DNA of 64,000 nt, from NCBI GenBank assembly GCA_944548615.1, contig OX155973.1, forward strand, positions 4,689,155 to 4,753,154. The letters are read 5' to 3'. The stretch comes from Micropterix aruncella (taxonomy: Eukaryota; Arthropoda; Insecta; Lepidoptera; Micropterigidae). Shown piece after piece: positions 21,966 to 33,204 of this stretch (the first letter of the stretch is position 1; each line of letters begins with the position of its first letter). Position numbers and translations under genes: made by a program. Under the pieces are notes generated by a model, which was not told where the DNA came from, did not search any database, and saw only the letters and a list, made by a program, of their open reading frames with translations.

Positions 21966-22384
21966 TTTGAACGCCATCTATCGGCCAAATATTGGTTTAT
22001 TGAAGATGGAAGCGCATTAAATCGAGTTTGAAAACTACGATGGCCATCTACCTGCCGTTTTTTGTATTAAATTGCGACTTCCATTTTGCAGTATGGAATG
22101 GCGTTATCTATTACACTATAAAATCAATGGTACTAGGTAGCGGTGCTACATACGCATGTAGCATGTCACCAAATCATCATAAACTGGAGGCGAGCGGATG
22201 AACGGCGTGGGCCATTCACAGAGACTAGCGGGCGCTGGCGGACCGAACAAAACGTCCACAGTATAACCACAAACTACAGCGGGGTGCGAGTAAGACGTCA
22301 CCATACCAGGCGAAAAAGACAACAATAGGCATCCGGGGAGAAAATCCACTAAGCAGCGATTCCGGTAGATCTGAACATTTAAAC

Positions 22385-22998
22385 AACTTGGGTTGTCGAC
22401 TAAAGCGGGCGAGCCCGTCACCTCAGGACGTTTTAACGATTAGTCGTTTTATCTCCCTGGAAGTGAACGTAGAAGACTTGAGGACAAAAAAGCCCGTAAG
22501 AGGCCAACGCCTTAACCGCGAGATAGCCAGGAATGTTACCTGGCGGGCTGACACTCACGCCCTTACTTCCAATTGCGACCAGATTACTCCGGTCCCTCGA
22601 TTGGTTACGAGTTCGAGGTCGCTTGCGCGGTCCTCTCCCTTACGAAGCGGTGAAACGGTGTTTACCGAATCTATCGCGGACCACAGCGTCCTTTGCCCGG
22701 CAGTTCACCCAGGATCGGATGGCCGATGGTCATTTCAAGAGCAGTCGCCGTAAGGTCCGCAACCAGCCCCACTCTATAGGAAACAATACAGCTTCCAGAC
22801 TCCCAGTCGATTGGCTTACGCCGCACGGTGCGCAGACCGTCCAGGAGCGCCAGAAGGTTGATTCTCAGGGGAAACCGACCATAAGGCCAGAGTCCTACCC
22901 AGGCTCAACATCATGCGTGGAGGCCGTCGGATAGGTGTTGACCCGTGAGTGTGACCAACTCTGAACAGAATGGGTCTTCGTGGCCAACTCAGCAAGGG
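22385..22998 (+). mobile_element. Family G retroposon, subtype A
   Basis: Begins GGGTTGTCGACTAAAGCGGG and ends AAGGGCCCATTAACTCCCG. It is well preserved, about 614 bp, with no ORF of known family. It lies 250 bp right of the P element. Confidence 0.8.
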
Positions 22999-23679
22999 CC
23001 CATTAACTCCCGGACATTTAAAAATCCGGAAGGAGATAACAGCAGTGATTCCAGGTCCTGGGAGTGAATGGCGAGCGACAGTAACATCAGTTGACGGGGA
23101 TAAGACTAGCCGCACCACTCTCCTCGCAGAATCTGGTGGGCAGCTCCAAATATCAGTAGTATTTATAACCACGGGCACAGGCGAGCCAGAGCGAGACAGC
23201 AAACGCGGAGGATGTAAGTAAACGCGTTGCTAGATGTATTTTTGCAATTTCTCAATACACGAGAAAGCATTTTAAGTCATAGAATGGCGAGGAAGCACTC
23301 TAAAGCGGAGATATCAATTGCGCAACTGTGAACTGCCGACTGACTAGCAGCCTTTCACAAAGAAGACAGCTGGCCTGTATTTTGCAGCATGCCAGATCTA
23401 TGTCGCGGAAAAGCAATATCCTAAGTTTAATATCAGCAGTTAAATATACGGGCGTTTTTGCTCAGTTAGGTTAGGCTATGGGTTCAACTTGTTTTTCCTG
23501 CACGTTTTATTGTAATGCATAGCTGTATAGCAGAGCCATTCTTCTGTAAATCTTGTTGTTTAAAATAAATAAAATAAAATATATTTATATGTCAATGCAT
23601 TCATATATTCATTCAAATTTAGCATTACCATCCTAGGTGGGATCACAGGTAGTTTTTGGGATCAATTTGAAATACTCAC
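22999..23679. other. Cip4 intron next to exon 3
   Basis: Contains sequence duplicated in inverted form at 33870-33995 (CTGCCGACTGACTAGCAGCC, TTTGCAGCATGCCAGATC). A family-like tail with AATAAATAAAATAAAAT near 23560 may be a small retroposon end. No coding signal before the exon. Confidence 0.5.
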
Positions 23680-23795
23680 CCTTTGCTTTTCAACCTCTGC
23701 TCTGCTTAAGTTAAAATCGGCGTCCGCTCTCTGATAAGCGTCTAAAGCTCTCTCCGCGTCCCGGGCAGCTCTTTCATACGCTTTCTTTGCTCTGT
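23680..23795 (-). CDS. Cip4: Cip4 exon 3: F-BAR helix (genuine copy)
   Basis: A 116-bp exon encoding (D)RAKKAYERAARDAERALD, AYQRADADFNLSRAEVEKQR. It follows directly on exon 2 (ASL-D-RAKK). The sequence fits the part of the F-BAR that reads DADxNxxxADVEKAR in vertebrate relatives. The acceptor is a TTTTTACAG tract right of 23795; the donor is G/GTGAGT at 23679. I take this as the real exon because strand, order, phase and splice sites all fit the chain. The two similar sequences at 29676 and 33688 lie on the other strand and lack the donor at this position. A TATC microsatellite and an RTE-like LINE fragment lie 65-190 bases upstream. Confidence 0.9.
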
Positions 23796-23859
23796 CTGTA
23801 AAAATTAAGAGAAATATCCGGTCAGTCCTATGACTATTCGTTTTGACTATTTTCTGATT

Positions 23860-23975
23860 AATATTACTATTATTATACTTTTATTATCTTATCTTATCTA
23901 TCTATTACTATTATCTTATCTTATCTATCTATTACTATTATTATCTTATCTATCTATTACTATCATTATGCTTAT
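23860..23975. repeat. TATC/TATT microsatellite
   Basis: Imperfect runs of TTATCTTATCTATCTATTAC repeated three times, just upstream of exon 3. Confidence 0.85.
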
Positions 23976-23984
23976 ATAGCACTA

Positions 23985-24440
23985 TTATTTGCAAGTCTTC
24001 CAAATGCGATGCTTGAGGCAGATTCTCGGTGTCTCACTCCGCGACCGAATTCGAAACGACACCATTAGAGAAAGATGCGATCTACTAACAACGATCAAAG
24101 AAGAAGTACAAAAACGTCGACTACGATGGTTCGGCCATGTCTGCCGAATGAACGATAATCGCTTGCCACGTAAACTTCTTTGGCGAACCGTCCGACAGAA
24201 TGGAGAATTCAGTGATCGGCACCGAAGAAAACCTGGCTAAATAACATCAAAGATGACATTAAAAATCAACGATTATCGGCTAGGGATGCTCGAGATGTGG
24301 CAAAAAATTGTCAAGAATAGAAGCGAATCTTGAATGGAGTACGAGATCCAGCGGCACCGACAGCAGCGTATTGGCTGCGAGGGCGACCCTCTCCCCAATC
24401 GCCGCCAAGGAATAAATAATAATAATAATAAAATAATAAT
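23985..24440 (+). mobile_element. RTE-like LINE, ORF2 C-terminal fragment
   Basis: Reads FQMRCLRQILGVSLRDRIRN, KRRLRWFGHVCRMNDNRLPR and KLLWR, and after a frameshift WNGVRDPAAPTAAYWLRG-like sequence. This end is common to RTE-type LINEs in insects. The 3' tail is (AATAATAAT)n at 24415-24440. An opposite-strand relative lies at 34076-34465. Confidence 0.75.
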
Positions 24441-25321
24441 AATTTGCACAACAACTTTTACACAATTTGTTGGACATTCTACATACACAACTCTCACACT
24501 AATGCTCACACTCCACAGCCACACTCAACACACACTTACACACCCTCAATACAAGCCTCTTATGTACTAAAAAAATGAGTTATTTTAGTTTTATTAAGTA
24601 GTTGTCAACATGGTTTATGTAATTTTATTGAAATCCATAACCAGTTTTATTTTATATAAAACTGTATTTTTACAGTAATTATTCACTGTAATACTGTGTG
24701 ATTTCCGAAATAAAGAATTGAGAATTGAGAAAGATATTAATTATATAGGGTTTTCCAATAAGGGCGGGTCGATGTTGACAGCCTGTGCAATAAAAGAAAC
24801 TGTATGTGAGGGATGCATGTGCTTATTTACTGGTGGAACATATTCCCCATGACACACGGTACTCATTGAACTTGTGTAGCATTGTTTAGGCAAGTCCTTT
24901 CCACCAGACTTCCCACTACGTTCTCGTAACCTTGCCGCTGTATGGTTGGGGGCTGTTTATTCAGTATATTCACAGCTAACTATCATATCCGATGTCCGTT
25001 CACTATCTGCAACCTGTGACCCCGATGGTAGCCTACAGCTCAAACCGATAAGACCCTTCGGGACGAATTGCACTATATTCACTAAATTTATTATTTAATT
25101 ATTATTTACTGTTGAGAAAAATTTCGTTTTTTTTTTTTGTATTAGATACTTAAAACTAAAGTTTCAGTTATCATGAAATATAATATTAAATGGTCCTACA
25201 TATAAGAAATACAATTGATTATCGAAGACAATTAGAAATAATAATAATATAATAATCAATAAAATGGTACAAAATTAAGTGTCAGGTTAAATAAATAAAA
25301 TCGAGATGGAAATTGTCAGTC
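24441..25321. other. Intron, nothing recognised
   Basis: AT-rich with a run of ACACTC-type simple sequence near 24480-24545. No coding or repeat family assigned. Confidence 0.5.
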
Positions 25322-25690
25322 ATCTAATTATAATTCCTTGATATTATATAATTCTTTCGCAATAAGGTAGCTTTTAATTTCAATTTAAACTGGGCTATTT
25401 TGCCGTTTCTACATATAATTTTAATATTTTCAGGCAGTTTATTGTAACACACCATTCCAACGTATTTGGATCCCTTTTGTAATTCCAAAGATGGACGGGG
25501 TAGTGTTAAATTGTACCTACTTCTGGTGAAATGCGAGTGAATTTCTTTTCGGGTCTTCAACTTTCCTATATTTTTTAATAATAATTTTATGCATTCAAAT
25601 ATATTCAGTGATTTTTTGAAGTGACCACGACATGATTCATTATTGTTAAGTTTATCAAAATTCTTACGGCTCGTTTTTGGAGATAGAGAT
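25322..25690 (-). mobile_element. LINE ORF2 C-terminal fragment
   Basis: Reads IHSHFTRSRYNLTLPRPSLE, LQKGSKYVGMVCYNKLPENI and FKLKLKATLLRKNYI. The HxxxTRxxxxLxxPRxxLxxxxxSxxYxGxxxYNxLPxxIK pattern ends the ORF2 of Jockey/CR1-type LINEs. Upstream homology extends to about 25690. Confidence 0.7.
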
Positions 25691-25696
25691 CAAGGA

Positions 25697-25950
25697 AAAT
25701 AATCAACTTCTTTCTAGAAAAATTATCTAAAACTGCGATTTCTGCATCTCAAATTCTATGGCTTCGAAGGTGGAGTGAATGGGTGGTAAGGTGGAACGCT
25801 CACATGTGGCAAGACAGCTGTCCTAAACCTACCACCGCCGGTCGTTAGTCCGGAATCCACCCTTCACCTCCCAGAAGTGTAATAATTATATATGATGGGC
25901 CCGATTTTTGGTCGGTGAATTCCATGGCAGGTCCATTTGTATTTTATTTA
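25697..25950 (+). mobile_element. LINE (REL type) extreme 3' fragment
   Basis: Matches 28970-29226: the last codons (CGATTTCTGCATCTC, TATGGCTTCGAAGG), then the 3' UTR landmarks CACATGTGGCAAGACAGCTG and GGTCGGTGAATTCCATGGCA, ending GTTTGTATTTTATTTA. More diverged than the main copy, so an older 5'-truncated insertion. Confidence 0.8.
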
Positions 25951-26710
25951 TGTTGCCTTAAAACTGTGGTACACTGTGACCAGAAGGGAATCCTGTAACG
26001 AAGAATAGACCCGAAATAGTCAAAGTATATTATTTTAGGTGTGTTTAACGCTGATCAATTTCCGTATTTGCCTTAGTAAGAAACAGGCGCTGGAAATATC
26101 AAATATTTAAATTTGAGGCATTGCGCATTTGCAATTGTAAATTTTAAATAAGTGGTGACACAAGTTCGTCTTAATGATCATCGCGTTGTGTGGCTCCTTC
26201 GAAATTATTTATTTATTTATTTATTTATAACGTACAAGAACAAAAAAATACAAGGACATGCATACTGTTGTACATGAGTAATAATTAAAAACAAACATTT
26301 ATAGCGAAAAACATAGCTCTATGCATATAAATATGCTAGCATATCCGAATGAGGCGAAATCGCACAACCAACTAGACCTAGAAGGTCTGTCTCTGGCTGT
26401 GCTGTGTTATACCAACTGTATTTTTGTAACTCGCGAACTGACGAAGGTGATCAATTTTAAATATTTCTAAATCTAACAATGTTTACACAAATTAAAGTAA
26501 AATTTAAAGTAGAAAAAATAAATATATATGTATGCAATTAAGGGCTAAAAATAAAGTAAACTTTACATAATATACAATAAATTTAAGTGGAAAATAAGTA
26601 ATAATATATACAAATATATGAATAAACACTACATTCTAATATATATGTTTAAGAAAATGATATGTAATATTGCACAGTTTTACAAATACATATTTTTTTA
26701 AATATTCACC
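25951..26710. other. AT-rich intron, nothing recognised
   Basis: Includes a (TTTA)n run at 26206-26230. No coding signal. Confidence 0.5.
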
Positions 26711-29226
26711 CTCGAATTTTTAATGGCGAATTTTACGGCGACGCATTTGCAATTCCAATATGCCTTCTGCAATATTTAGGATCCATCTTCCGAAATATAT
26801 GGAATAGCGGTGTAGTCCCACAGAATTTTGGCCGAGCGACAGTCATCTTAATTCCGAAGGTCCCAGTTTGCACCGGACCAAAGGACGCTCGGCCCATTGC
26901 TCTCACAGACACTGTGGCCAAAATCTTTTTTAGCATAGTCCACACGAGGATGAGCGAATTCATGCACCGGAATGAGTACCTTGGAGTATCAGTTCAAAAA
27001 GGCTAAATGCGCGGCGTCTCGGGCTGCCTCGAGCACAACTCTCTCCTGGCTGCTGCCATCAAGGATGCGAGACAGCACGAACGCCAAATCAATGTATGCT
27101 GGCTCGACCTAGAGAATGCCTTTGGGTCAGTCCGACACAGTCTCCTCCACTTTGCACTCCGCTGGTACAACTTCCCACCAGTCGTGCGTGACATTGTAGC
27201 CTCCTACTACAACTGTCTGACTTTCCATGTTAAAACGCAAGAATGGACTACCCGCTCTATACCATATTCAATTGGACTATTTCAGGGCTGTTGCCTCTCC
27301 CCGACGATTTTTAATATAGTTTTTAATATACTTCTGGAAAGCCTGAGCCAGTTTGACAGGAAGTGGGGCTACCGTTTTAAAACAGACGGCCAATACACCT
27401 CGTCGTGCCTCGCTTTTGCCGACGACCTAACTTTCATTACCAGAAGCCCCAAGCAGCTTTCCCTGCTATTACAGAAAGTGGAGCTTTTCTGCGACTGGTC
27501 AGGCTGTATAAAAGTGAAGCCCTCCAAATGTTTTTGCCTTGGACTCGCCCGCATGGGCACAAAATTTACATCCTATGACCCCAAATTGGTCTATAAGGGC
27601 TCTAATATCTCCCTTATAGACCCAAACAATCATTTCAAATTCCTCGGCAGAAAAATCACCCATCAGGGAAAAGACGTCTCGGGCGATCATGTTATAGAGC
27701 ATTTCAAAAGTTGCCTGGCGAAAATAGATGCCTTGCTAATTTCTGGCCCTCGTAAGGCCTGGATCTATGACAATTATCTAACGTCACATTTGTCATGGCC
27801 CTTTCTTATTTACGATTTTACCAAAACCCAACTGTCCCGTCTAGATGCACTGGTGACAGCTAGTTTAAAATCCTGGCTGTCCTTAGCCAAACCAGCTGAC
27901 CCCTCGACTCTCTTCAGGTCCAAACAAAATTTTGGGCTAGCGCTTAAACTGCCCTCTCTGCTCTACGCCAACTCCAGAATAACCAAAAATTCGATTCTGT
28001 GCAATTCCAAAGATCCGGCAATATCGAAGCACGTAATAAGTGGCTGTAGTGATTCAAATGAACTACAAGCCCGCATAGACTTCCACAAAAGGTTCCTTAC
28101 TGGAATCAGCCAGAATGGCACTGGTCTGGGGTATGGCAGTACAACCACGAGCGACGTGGACTTGAAGAAGTCTCTTTTGCGGGGAGATTACGACAGCAAG
28201 AGTATGGCTCATGCTATTGGCCTTCAATGCCAGAATGATTGGACAACAATTGGTGACTTTTGCATTCCGCCTCCAATGCACTGGAAGGTAATGCTCTATG
28301 ACTGGACGCCAGAGATGCTGAAATTTTATTTGAATGCCTTTCAGCATACACTTCCAGACCCCAGTAACCTCGCTCGTTGGAGCTTTGCCGAGGATAGTTC
28401 TTGTCCCCTCTGTAGCAATACCCCTTGCACAGCTAGGCACATTCTAGCTGGCTGCAAGGTGGCCTTAGATCAAGGACGGTACACTTACCGCCATGACAAA
28501 GTTCTCGCTGTTATTCGCGAGGTAATTAGTCTCTCAGTGGCTCGTGCCAACAAGGGTTTGACAGTATCCTCCAAACCCCCAATACAGTTTGTGCGGGATG
28601 GCTCTAAAGGCAAAAAACATTTAACTACAAAACCTTTCTCAATAATCGAGAAAGCTACAGATTGGATTCTGGAGGTTGATTCGGTCTCTAAGCAGTATAA
28701 ATTCCCTGAAAGTCTCGGATGCACAGCCCTCCGTCCAGATATAACTCTTTACTCTCTATCTCGGAAGGTGGCTCTTATCGTAGAATTAACTGTTCCATGG
28801 GAATCAAATATCCCAAAAGACCACGAGTACAAATTAAATAAATACCATGATCTTGCAAATGCCGTAACCCGGAACGGCTTCACTGTTCACCTTCACGCGG
28901 TGGAAGTTGGCGCTCGTGGCCTGCCAGCTAAATCTCTATTTCACCTCTTTAAAGATCTTGGCCTTTCCAGAAAAATAATCAACTCTTTCTTAGAAAAATT
29001 ATCTAAAACTGCGATTTGCGCATCTCAAATTCTATGGCTTCGAAGGGGGAGTGAATGGGTGGCAAGGTGAACGCTCACATGTGGCAAGACAGCTGTCCTA
29101 AACCTACCACAGCCGGTTCGTAAGTCCGGAATCCACTGCTCACCCCCCAGAAGTGTAAAAAAATAGTATTATGATGGGCCCGACTCCGGTCGGTGAATTC
29201 CATGGCAGCTCCGTTTGTATTTATTA
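26711..29226 (+). mobile_element. LINE with reverse transcriptase and restriction-like endonuclease (main copy)
   Basis: The longest ORF of the window (27007-29070) belongs to a non-LTR retrotransposon. Homology starts earlier in the same frame (about 26735: FRNIWNSGVVPQNFGRATVI, then RPIALTDTVAKIF) and is broken by one TAA at 27004-27006. RT landmarks: GCLEHN, WLDLENAFGSVRHSL, GLFQGCCLSPTIFN, and the catalytic box LAFADDLTFI. A CCHC knuckle follows (CPLCSNTPCTARHILAGC), then the endonuclease-like block RPDITLYSLSRKVALIVELT with VPWE and KLNKYHDLANA. An RT followed by CCHC and a PD-(D/E)XK-like domain is the layout of R2-like, early-branching LINEs. The N-terminal DNA-binding part is missing (5' truncation). 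Confidence 0.85.
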
Positions 29227-29322
29227 TTTTTGAATGAGATGATTTCTTTAGCTACTTGCCGGGAAAGTCTTACCCCACAAGGGATTTTGTTTATACATTG
29301 TTATTTTGATTTGTTTTCATAC

Positions 29323-29528
29323 CTAATGATGCAATTGCTGAATTGAGGGTGGTCGTCAACCTGGCTCCGCTGCCGAGCTGCTTTTTTCTCTCATCCTTGA
29401 GCTCTTTGGCGAGGAGTTGCAGCTCCCGGACGACATTCGCTTGGAGATTCTCGGCCACCACCTCCCGCTGACCTGCTAGGTCGCCCAATTCGTGCAGAAG
29501 CAACCGAAACGCCTTGCACCCACTGTAT
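29323..29528 (-). CDS. Cip4: Cip4 exon 2: F-BAR helix
   Basis: Encodes YSGCKAFRLLLHELGDLAGQ followed by REVVAENLQANVVRELQLLA and KELKDERKKQLGSGARLTTT. This is the conserved CIP4 segment with CKAF, the LxELxDLAGQxExxAEN stretch and the KxERK helix. It starts with the third base of the split Gln codon and ends with one base (G) that completes Asp with exon 3. The acceptor AG is just right of 29528 and the donor reads GTATGA just left of 29323. Two partial copies of exon 3 lie on the opposite strand a few hundred bases and about 4 kb to the right, so this exon sits between complementary sequences in the transcript. The frame is intact. Confidence 0.9.
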
Positions 29529-29627
29529 CTGCAAATAAACAAAAGAACATCTTTTAAATATTTAGTTTACTAATATTACTATCCCTAACCTAAGTTTGTA
29601 TTCGAATGTATTAAGAAAGTGCTTTCT

Positions 29628-29765
29628 TGCAACCTAGTCATAGGAATGACCGGAAATTCATCTTAATTTTTACAGACAGAGCAAAGAAAGCATATGAAAG
29701 AGCTGACCGGGACGCAGAGATAAGCTTAGACGCTTACCAGAGAGCGGACGCTGATTTTAATTCAA
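29628..29765 (+). pseudogene. Inverted partial copy 1 of Cip4 exon 3, left part
   Basis: The sequence repeats the upstream intron end (TCATAGGAATGACCGG, acceptor TTTTTACAG) and the first part of Cip4 exon 3 from 29676 (RAKKAYERADRDAEISLDAY). It lies on the strand opposite to the gene. Conserved intron flank shows this is a genomic duplication, not a retrocopy. It breaks at 29765 where a piggyBac-like element is inserted; the rest of the exon resumes at 31655. Confidence 0.85.
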
Positions 29766-31650
29766 CCCCTCAAGCGGGTGTAAATCTTAGCAGTCACCTG
29801 TCATTTCTGAGAGTTGAAGGTCAAAAATATAGCACTTTAGAAAAACGATCATAAGAAAGAAACTACTTGATGAATCATGAAAAGAAGAATTGTAGAATGA
29901 TCGCATTGAAATTTGACATATAAAACATTAAAACCTCATTTTGTAAAACAATTAGATAATTATGAATAACTAGCTGCGGCCAGCGGTTTCACCCGCGTGG
30001 TGATGGAAAATTGTGATAACGATGATAGAAAACCATATATCTTTATAAATTATAGCCTATGTGTTATTCTGATGTGTAAGCTCTATTATTGTAAAGTTTC
30101 ATCAAAATCCATTTAGTCGTTTTTGCGTGAAAAAGTAACAAACATCCATACATACAAACTTTCGCGTTTATAATATTAGTACGGTAGGATAGTAGGATAG
30201 AATTTAAATTTCGAATGTTAATTTCTTAGATTTTTTTCCTACTTACGTGACATTTATTGTTATATTTTAGATAATTCACGCTATATCTTTATAAATTATA
30301 GCCTATGTGTTATTCTGATGTGTAAGCTATATTATTGTAAAGTTTCATCAAAATCCATTCAGTAGTTTTCGCGTGAGAGAGTAACAAACATTCATACATA
30401 CATACAAACTTTCGCGTTTATAATATTAGTAGGATGGTAGGATAGAATTTAAATTTCGAATGTCAATTTCTTAGATTTTTTCCCACTTACTTGACAGTTA
30501 TCGTTATATTTTAGATAATTCACGCTATATCTTTATAAATTATAGCCTATGTGTTATTCTGATGTGTAAGCTATATTATTGTAAAGTTTCATCAAAATCC
30601 ATTCATAGTTTTTGCGTGAAAGAGTAACAAACATCCATACATACATACAAACTTTCGCATTTATAATATTAGTAGGATAGTAGGATAGAATTTAAATTTC
30701 GAATGTCAATTTCTTAGATTTTTTTCCTACTTACTTAACAGTTATCGTTATATTTTAGATAATTCACGCTATATCTTTATAAATTATAGCCTATGTGTTA
30801 TTCTGATGTGTAAGCTATATTATTGTAAAGTTTCATCAAAATCCATTCATAGTTTTTGCGTGAAAGAGTAACAAACATCCATACATACATACAAACTTTC
30901 GCATTTATAATATTAGTAGGATAGTAGGATAGAATTTAAATTTCGAATGTCAATTTCTTAGATTTTTTTCCTACTTACTTAACAGTTATCGTTATATTTT
31001 AGATAATTCACGCTATATCTTTATAAATTATAGCCTATGTGTTATTCTGATGTGTAAGCTATATTATTGTAAAGTTTGATCAAAATCCATTCAGTAGTTT
31101 TTGCGTGAAAGAGTAACAAACATCCATACATACATACAAACTTTCGCATTTATAATATTAGTAGGATTGTTAGAAAGTTGGAGAACTGAAAAAAACTAAC
31201 TTATTCAGCAATATCGACGTTTTATCTTAAAAAACGAAACCCTATCTAGAAATTGTAAACACATTTGTGTACGTAATTACATGCTTCACCAAATCTATTA
31301 GTTCGTTTTATTTATTTTCATACATATATCCGAAGAGAAGCTACATAATATCCCTAGAGAAGCACAGATCCAAGCAATGGCAGCACTTGACTAAGTGCCC
31401 CCAGAATACAAACAATTATATTAGGGATTCTAGACTGCGAGAAGCACGACTGAATAATCGTACAATACAGAATTTATCCGTCTTTCTCACACATATCTAA
31501 CAGGGGGTTGTTGCACTGTGATTTTGATGTAAATTCAGTTCTTCGTTGAGAGCGCGGTTTGTCGCGTCGCGCTCGTACCCGTTTTGGGACATTACTGAGC
31601 ATTGACTACAATACATCGTACCCGATTCGGGACATTACTGTCTTGAGGGG
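29766..31650. mobile_element. piggyBac-like element inserted in the exon 3 copy
   Basis: Ends CCCCTCAAG and CTTGAGGGG are inverted. The target TTAA is intact on the right (31651-31654) and reads TCAA on the left (29762-29765). Removing the element restores the exon copy, which proves the insertion. Part of the interior (near 29935-29968, TTTTGTAAAACAATTAGATA) matches the PB1 MITEs. It has no transposase; most of its length is a tandem array. A small frame at 31267-31500 is of no known family. Confidence 0.78.
29970..31168. repeat. Tandem array of five ~244-bp units
   Basis: Units recur at about 30036, 30280, 30523, 30768 and 31013 and share TCTTTATAAATTATAGCC, AGTTTCATCAAAATCCATT and TTTATAATATTAGTAGGAT. 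The first unit starts with CTAGCTGCGGCCAGCGGTTT. The unit text is the 3'-tail type common in lepidopteran LINE-derived repeats. Later units are more alike than the first, so the array grew by local duplication. Confidence 0.85.
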
Positions 31651-31768
31651 TTAAGCAGAGCAGATTTTGACAAGCAAATGTTGAGTATTTCAAATCGACC
31701 CCAAGAACTACCTCTGATCCCAATTAGAATGGTAACTTAAATTTTAATTCATACGTAAATGCATTGAC
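31651..31768 (+). pseudogene. Inverted partial copy 1 of Cip4 exon 3, right part
   Basis: Resumes the exon copy after the inserted element: TTAAGCAGAGCAGATTTTG, then the intron sequence that follows exon 3 (TCAAATCGACCCCAAGAACT). The original GGTGAGT donor reads TGTTGAGT here. A LINE fragment starts directly to the right at about 31776. Confidence 0.82.
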
Positions 31769-31775
31769 TTATATT

Positions 31776-32385
31776 ACGACAGCAACAGCATGACCAGCAA
31801 CAGCATGGCTGAAGGTCATGCTATTGACCTTCAATGTCAGAATGATTGGACAACAATTGGGGACTTTTGCATTCCTCCTCCAATGCACTGGATGGTAATG
31901 CTCTATGACTGGACGCCGGAGATGCTTAAATTTTATTTAAATGCTTTTCAGCATACTCTTCCAGACTCCAGTAACCTAGCTCATTGGAGCTATTCTAAGA
32001 ATAGTTCATGTCCCTTCTGTAGCAATACCCCTTGCACAGCTATACATATTCTAGTTGGGTGCAAGGTGACCTCAGATCAAGGACGGTAAACTTACCGCCA
32101 CGACAAAGTCCTTGCCGCTATTCGCGAGGTAATTAGCCTCTCAGTGGCTTATGCCAACAAGGGTCTGACAGTGTCTTCTAAACCCTTAATACAGTGTGTG
32201 CGGGATGGCTCTAAAAGCAATAAACATTTCACTACAAAACCTTTCTCAATAATCGAGAAAGCTTCTGATTGGATTCTGGAGGTCGATTCGGTCTCTAAGC
32301 AATATAAATTCCCTGAAAGTCTCGGATGCATAGCCCTCGACCAGATATAACCCTTTACTCTCTATCTCGGAAGATGGTCCTTATT
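31776..32385 (+). mobile_element. LINE (REL type) fragment, older copy
   Basis: Matches 28190-28780 of the main copy with many changes; the frame is broken at 32086 and again near 32340. It covers the linker, the CCHC knuckle (CPFCSNTPCTAIHILVGC) and the start of the endonuclease. It ends in TTATTGTAG, joined to the next fragment. Confidence 0.8.
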
Positions 32386-33204
32386 GTAGCAATACCCCTT
32401 GCACAGCTAGACACATTCTAGCTGGCTGCAAGGTGGCCTTAGATCAAGGACGGTACACTTACCGCCATGACAAAGTTCTCGCTGTTATTTGCGAGGTAAT
32501 TAGTCTCTCAGTGGCTCGTGCCAACAAGGGTTTGACAGTATCCTCCAAACCCCCAATACAGTTTGTGCGGGATGGCTCTAAAGGCAAAAAACATTTAACT
32601 ACAAAACCCTTCTCAATAATCGAGAAAGCTACAGATTGGATTCTGGAGGTTGATTCGGTCTCTAAGCAGTATAAATTCCCTGAAAGTCTCGGATGCACAG
32701 CCCTCCGTCCAGATATAACTCTTTACTCTCTATCTCGGAAGGTGGCTCTTATTGTAGAATTAACTGTTCCATGGGAATCAAATATCCCAAAAGACCACGA
32801 GTACAAATTAAATAAATACCATGATCTTGCAAATGCCGTAACCCGGAACGGCTTCACTGTTCACCTTCACGCGGTGGAAGTTGGCGCTCGTGGCCTGCCA
32901 GCTAAATCTCTATTTCACCTCTTTAAAGATCTTGGCCTTTCCAGAAAAATAAACAACTCTTTCTTAGAAAAATTATCTAAAACTGCGATTTGCGCATCTC
33001 AAATTCTATGGCTTCGAAGGGGGAGTGAATGGGTGGTAAGGTGAACGCTCACATGTGGCAAGACAGCTGTCCTAAACCTACCACAGCCGGTTCGTAAGTC
33101 CGGAATCCACTGATCACCCCCCAGAAGTGTAAAAAAATAGTATTATGATGGGCCCGACTCCGGTCGGTGAATTCCATGGCAGCTCCGTTTGTATTTATAT
33201 TTAT
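32386..33204 (+). mobile_element. LINE (REL type) fragment, young copy
   Basis: Almost identical to 28415-29226 of the main copy (a handful of substitutions), with an open frame through the endonuclease domain to the stop and the full 3' UTR. Its left end joins the previous fragment at a shared TGTAG, which suggests a recombination junction, not simple insertion. Confidence 0.82.

Larger units (their letters stand above)
17188..22128 (-). mobile_element. P element, full length, degenerate
   Basis: A 4.94-kb element. Its ends are inverted repeats of about 31 bp, starting CATTGATTTTATAGTGTAAT at the left and matching in reverse complement at 22095-22128. The 8-bp sequence GGTACTAG flanks it at 17180-17187 and 22129-22136, the duplication size typical of P elements. 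Inside, a THAP-domain transposase occupies 18436-21602 on the minus strand. A small palindromic element is nested at 21795-21965. Two nonsense mutations, a frameshift and a mutated splice donor make it inactive. Confidence 0.88.

Noticed and set aside
27007..29070. 687-codon ORF as a host gene
   Set aside because: It is the RT/endonuclease ORF of a LINE with several truncated relatives in the window, and its frame continues upstream through a stop.
30000..31168. CRISPR-like array
   Set aside because: Units are 244 bp, contiguous, without unique spacers, in a eukaryotic intron.
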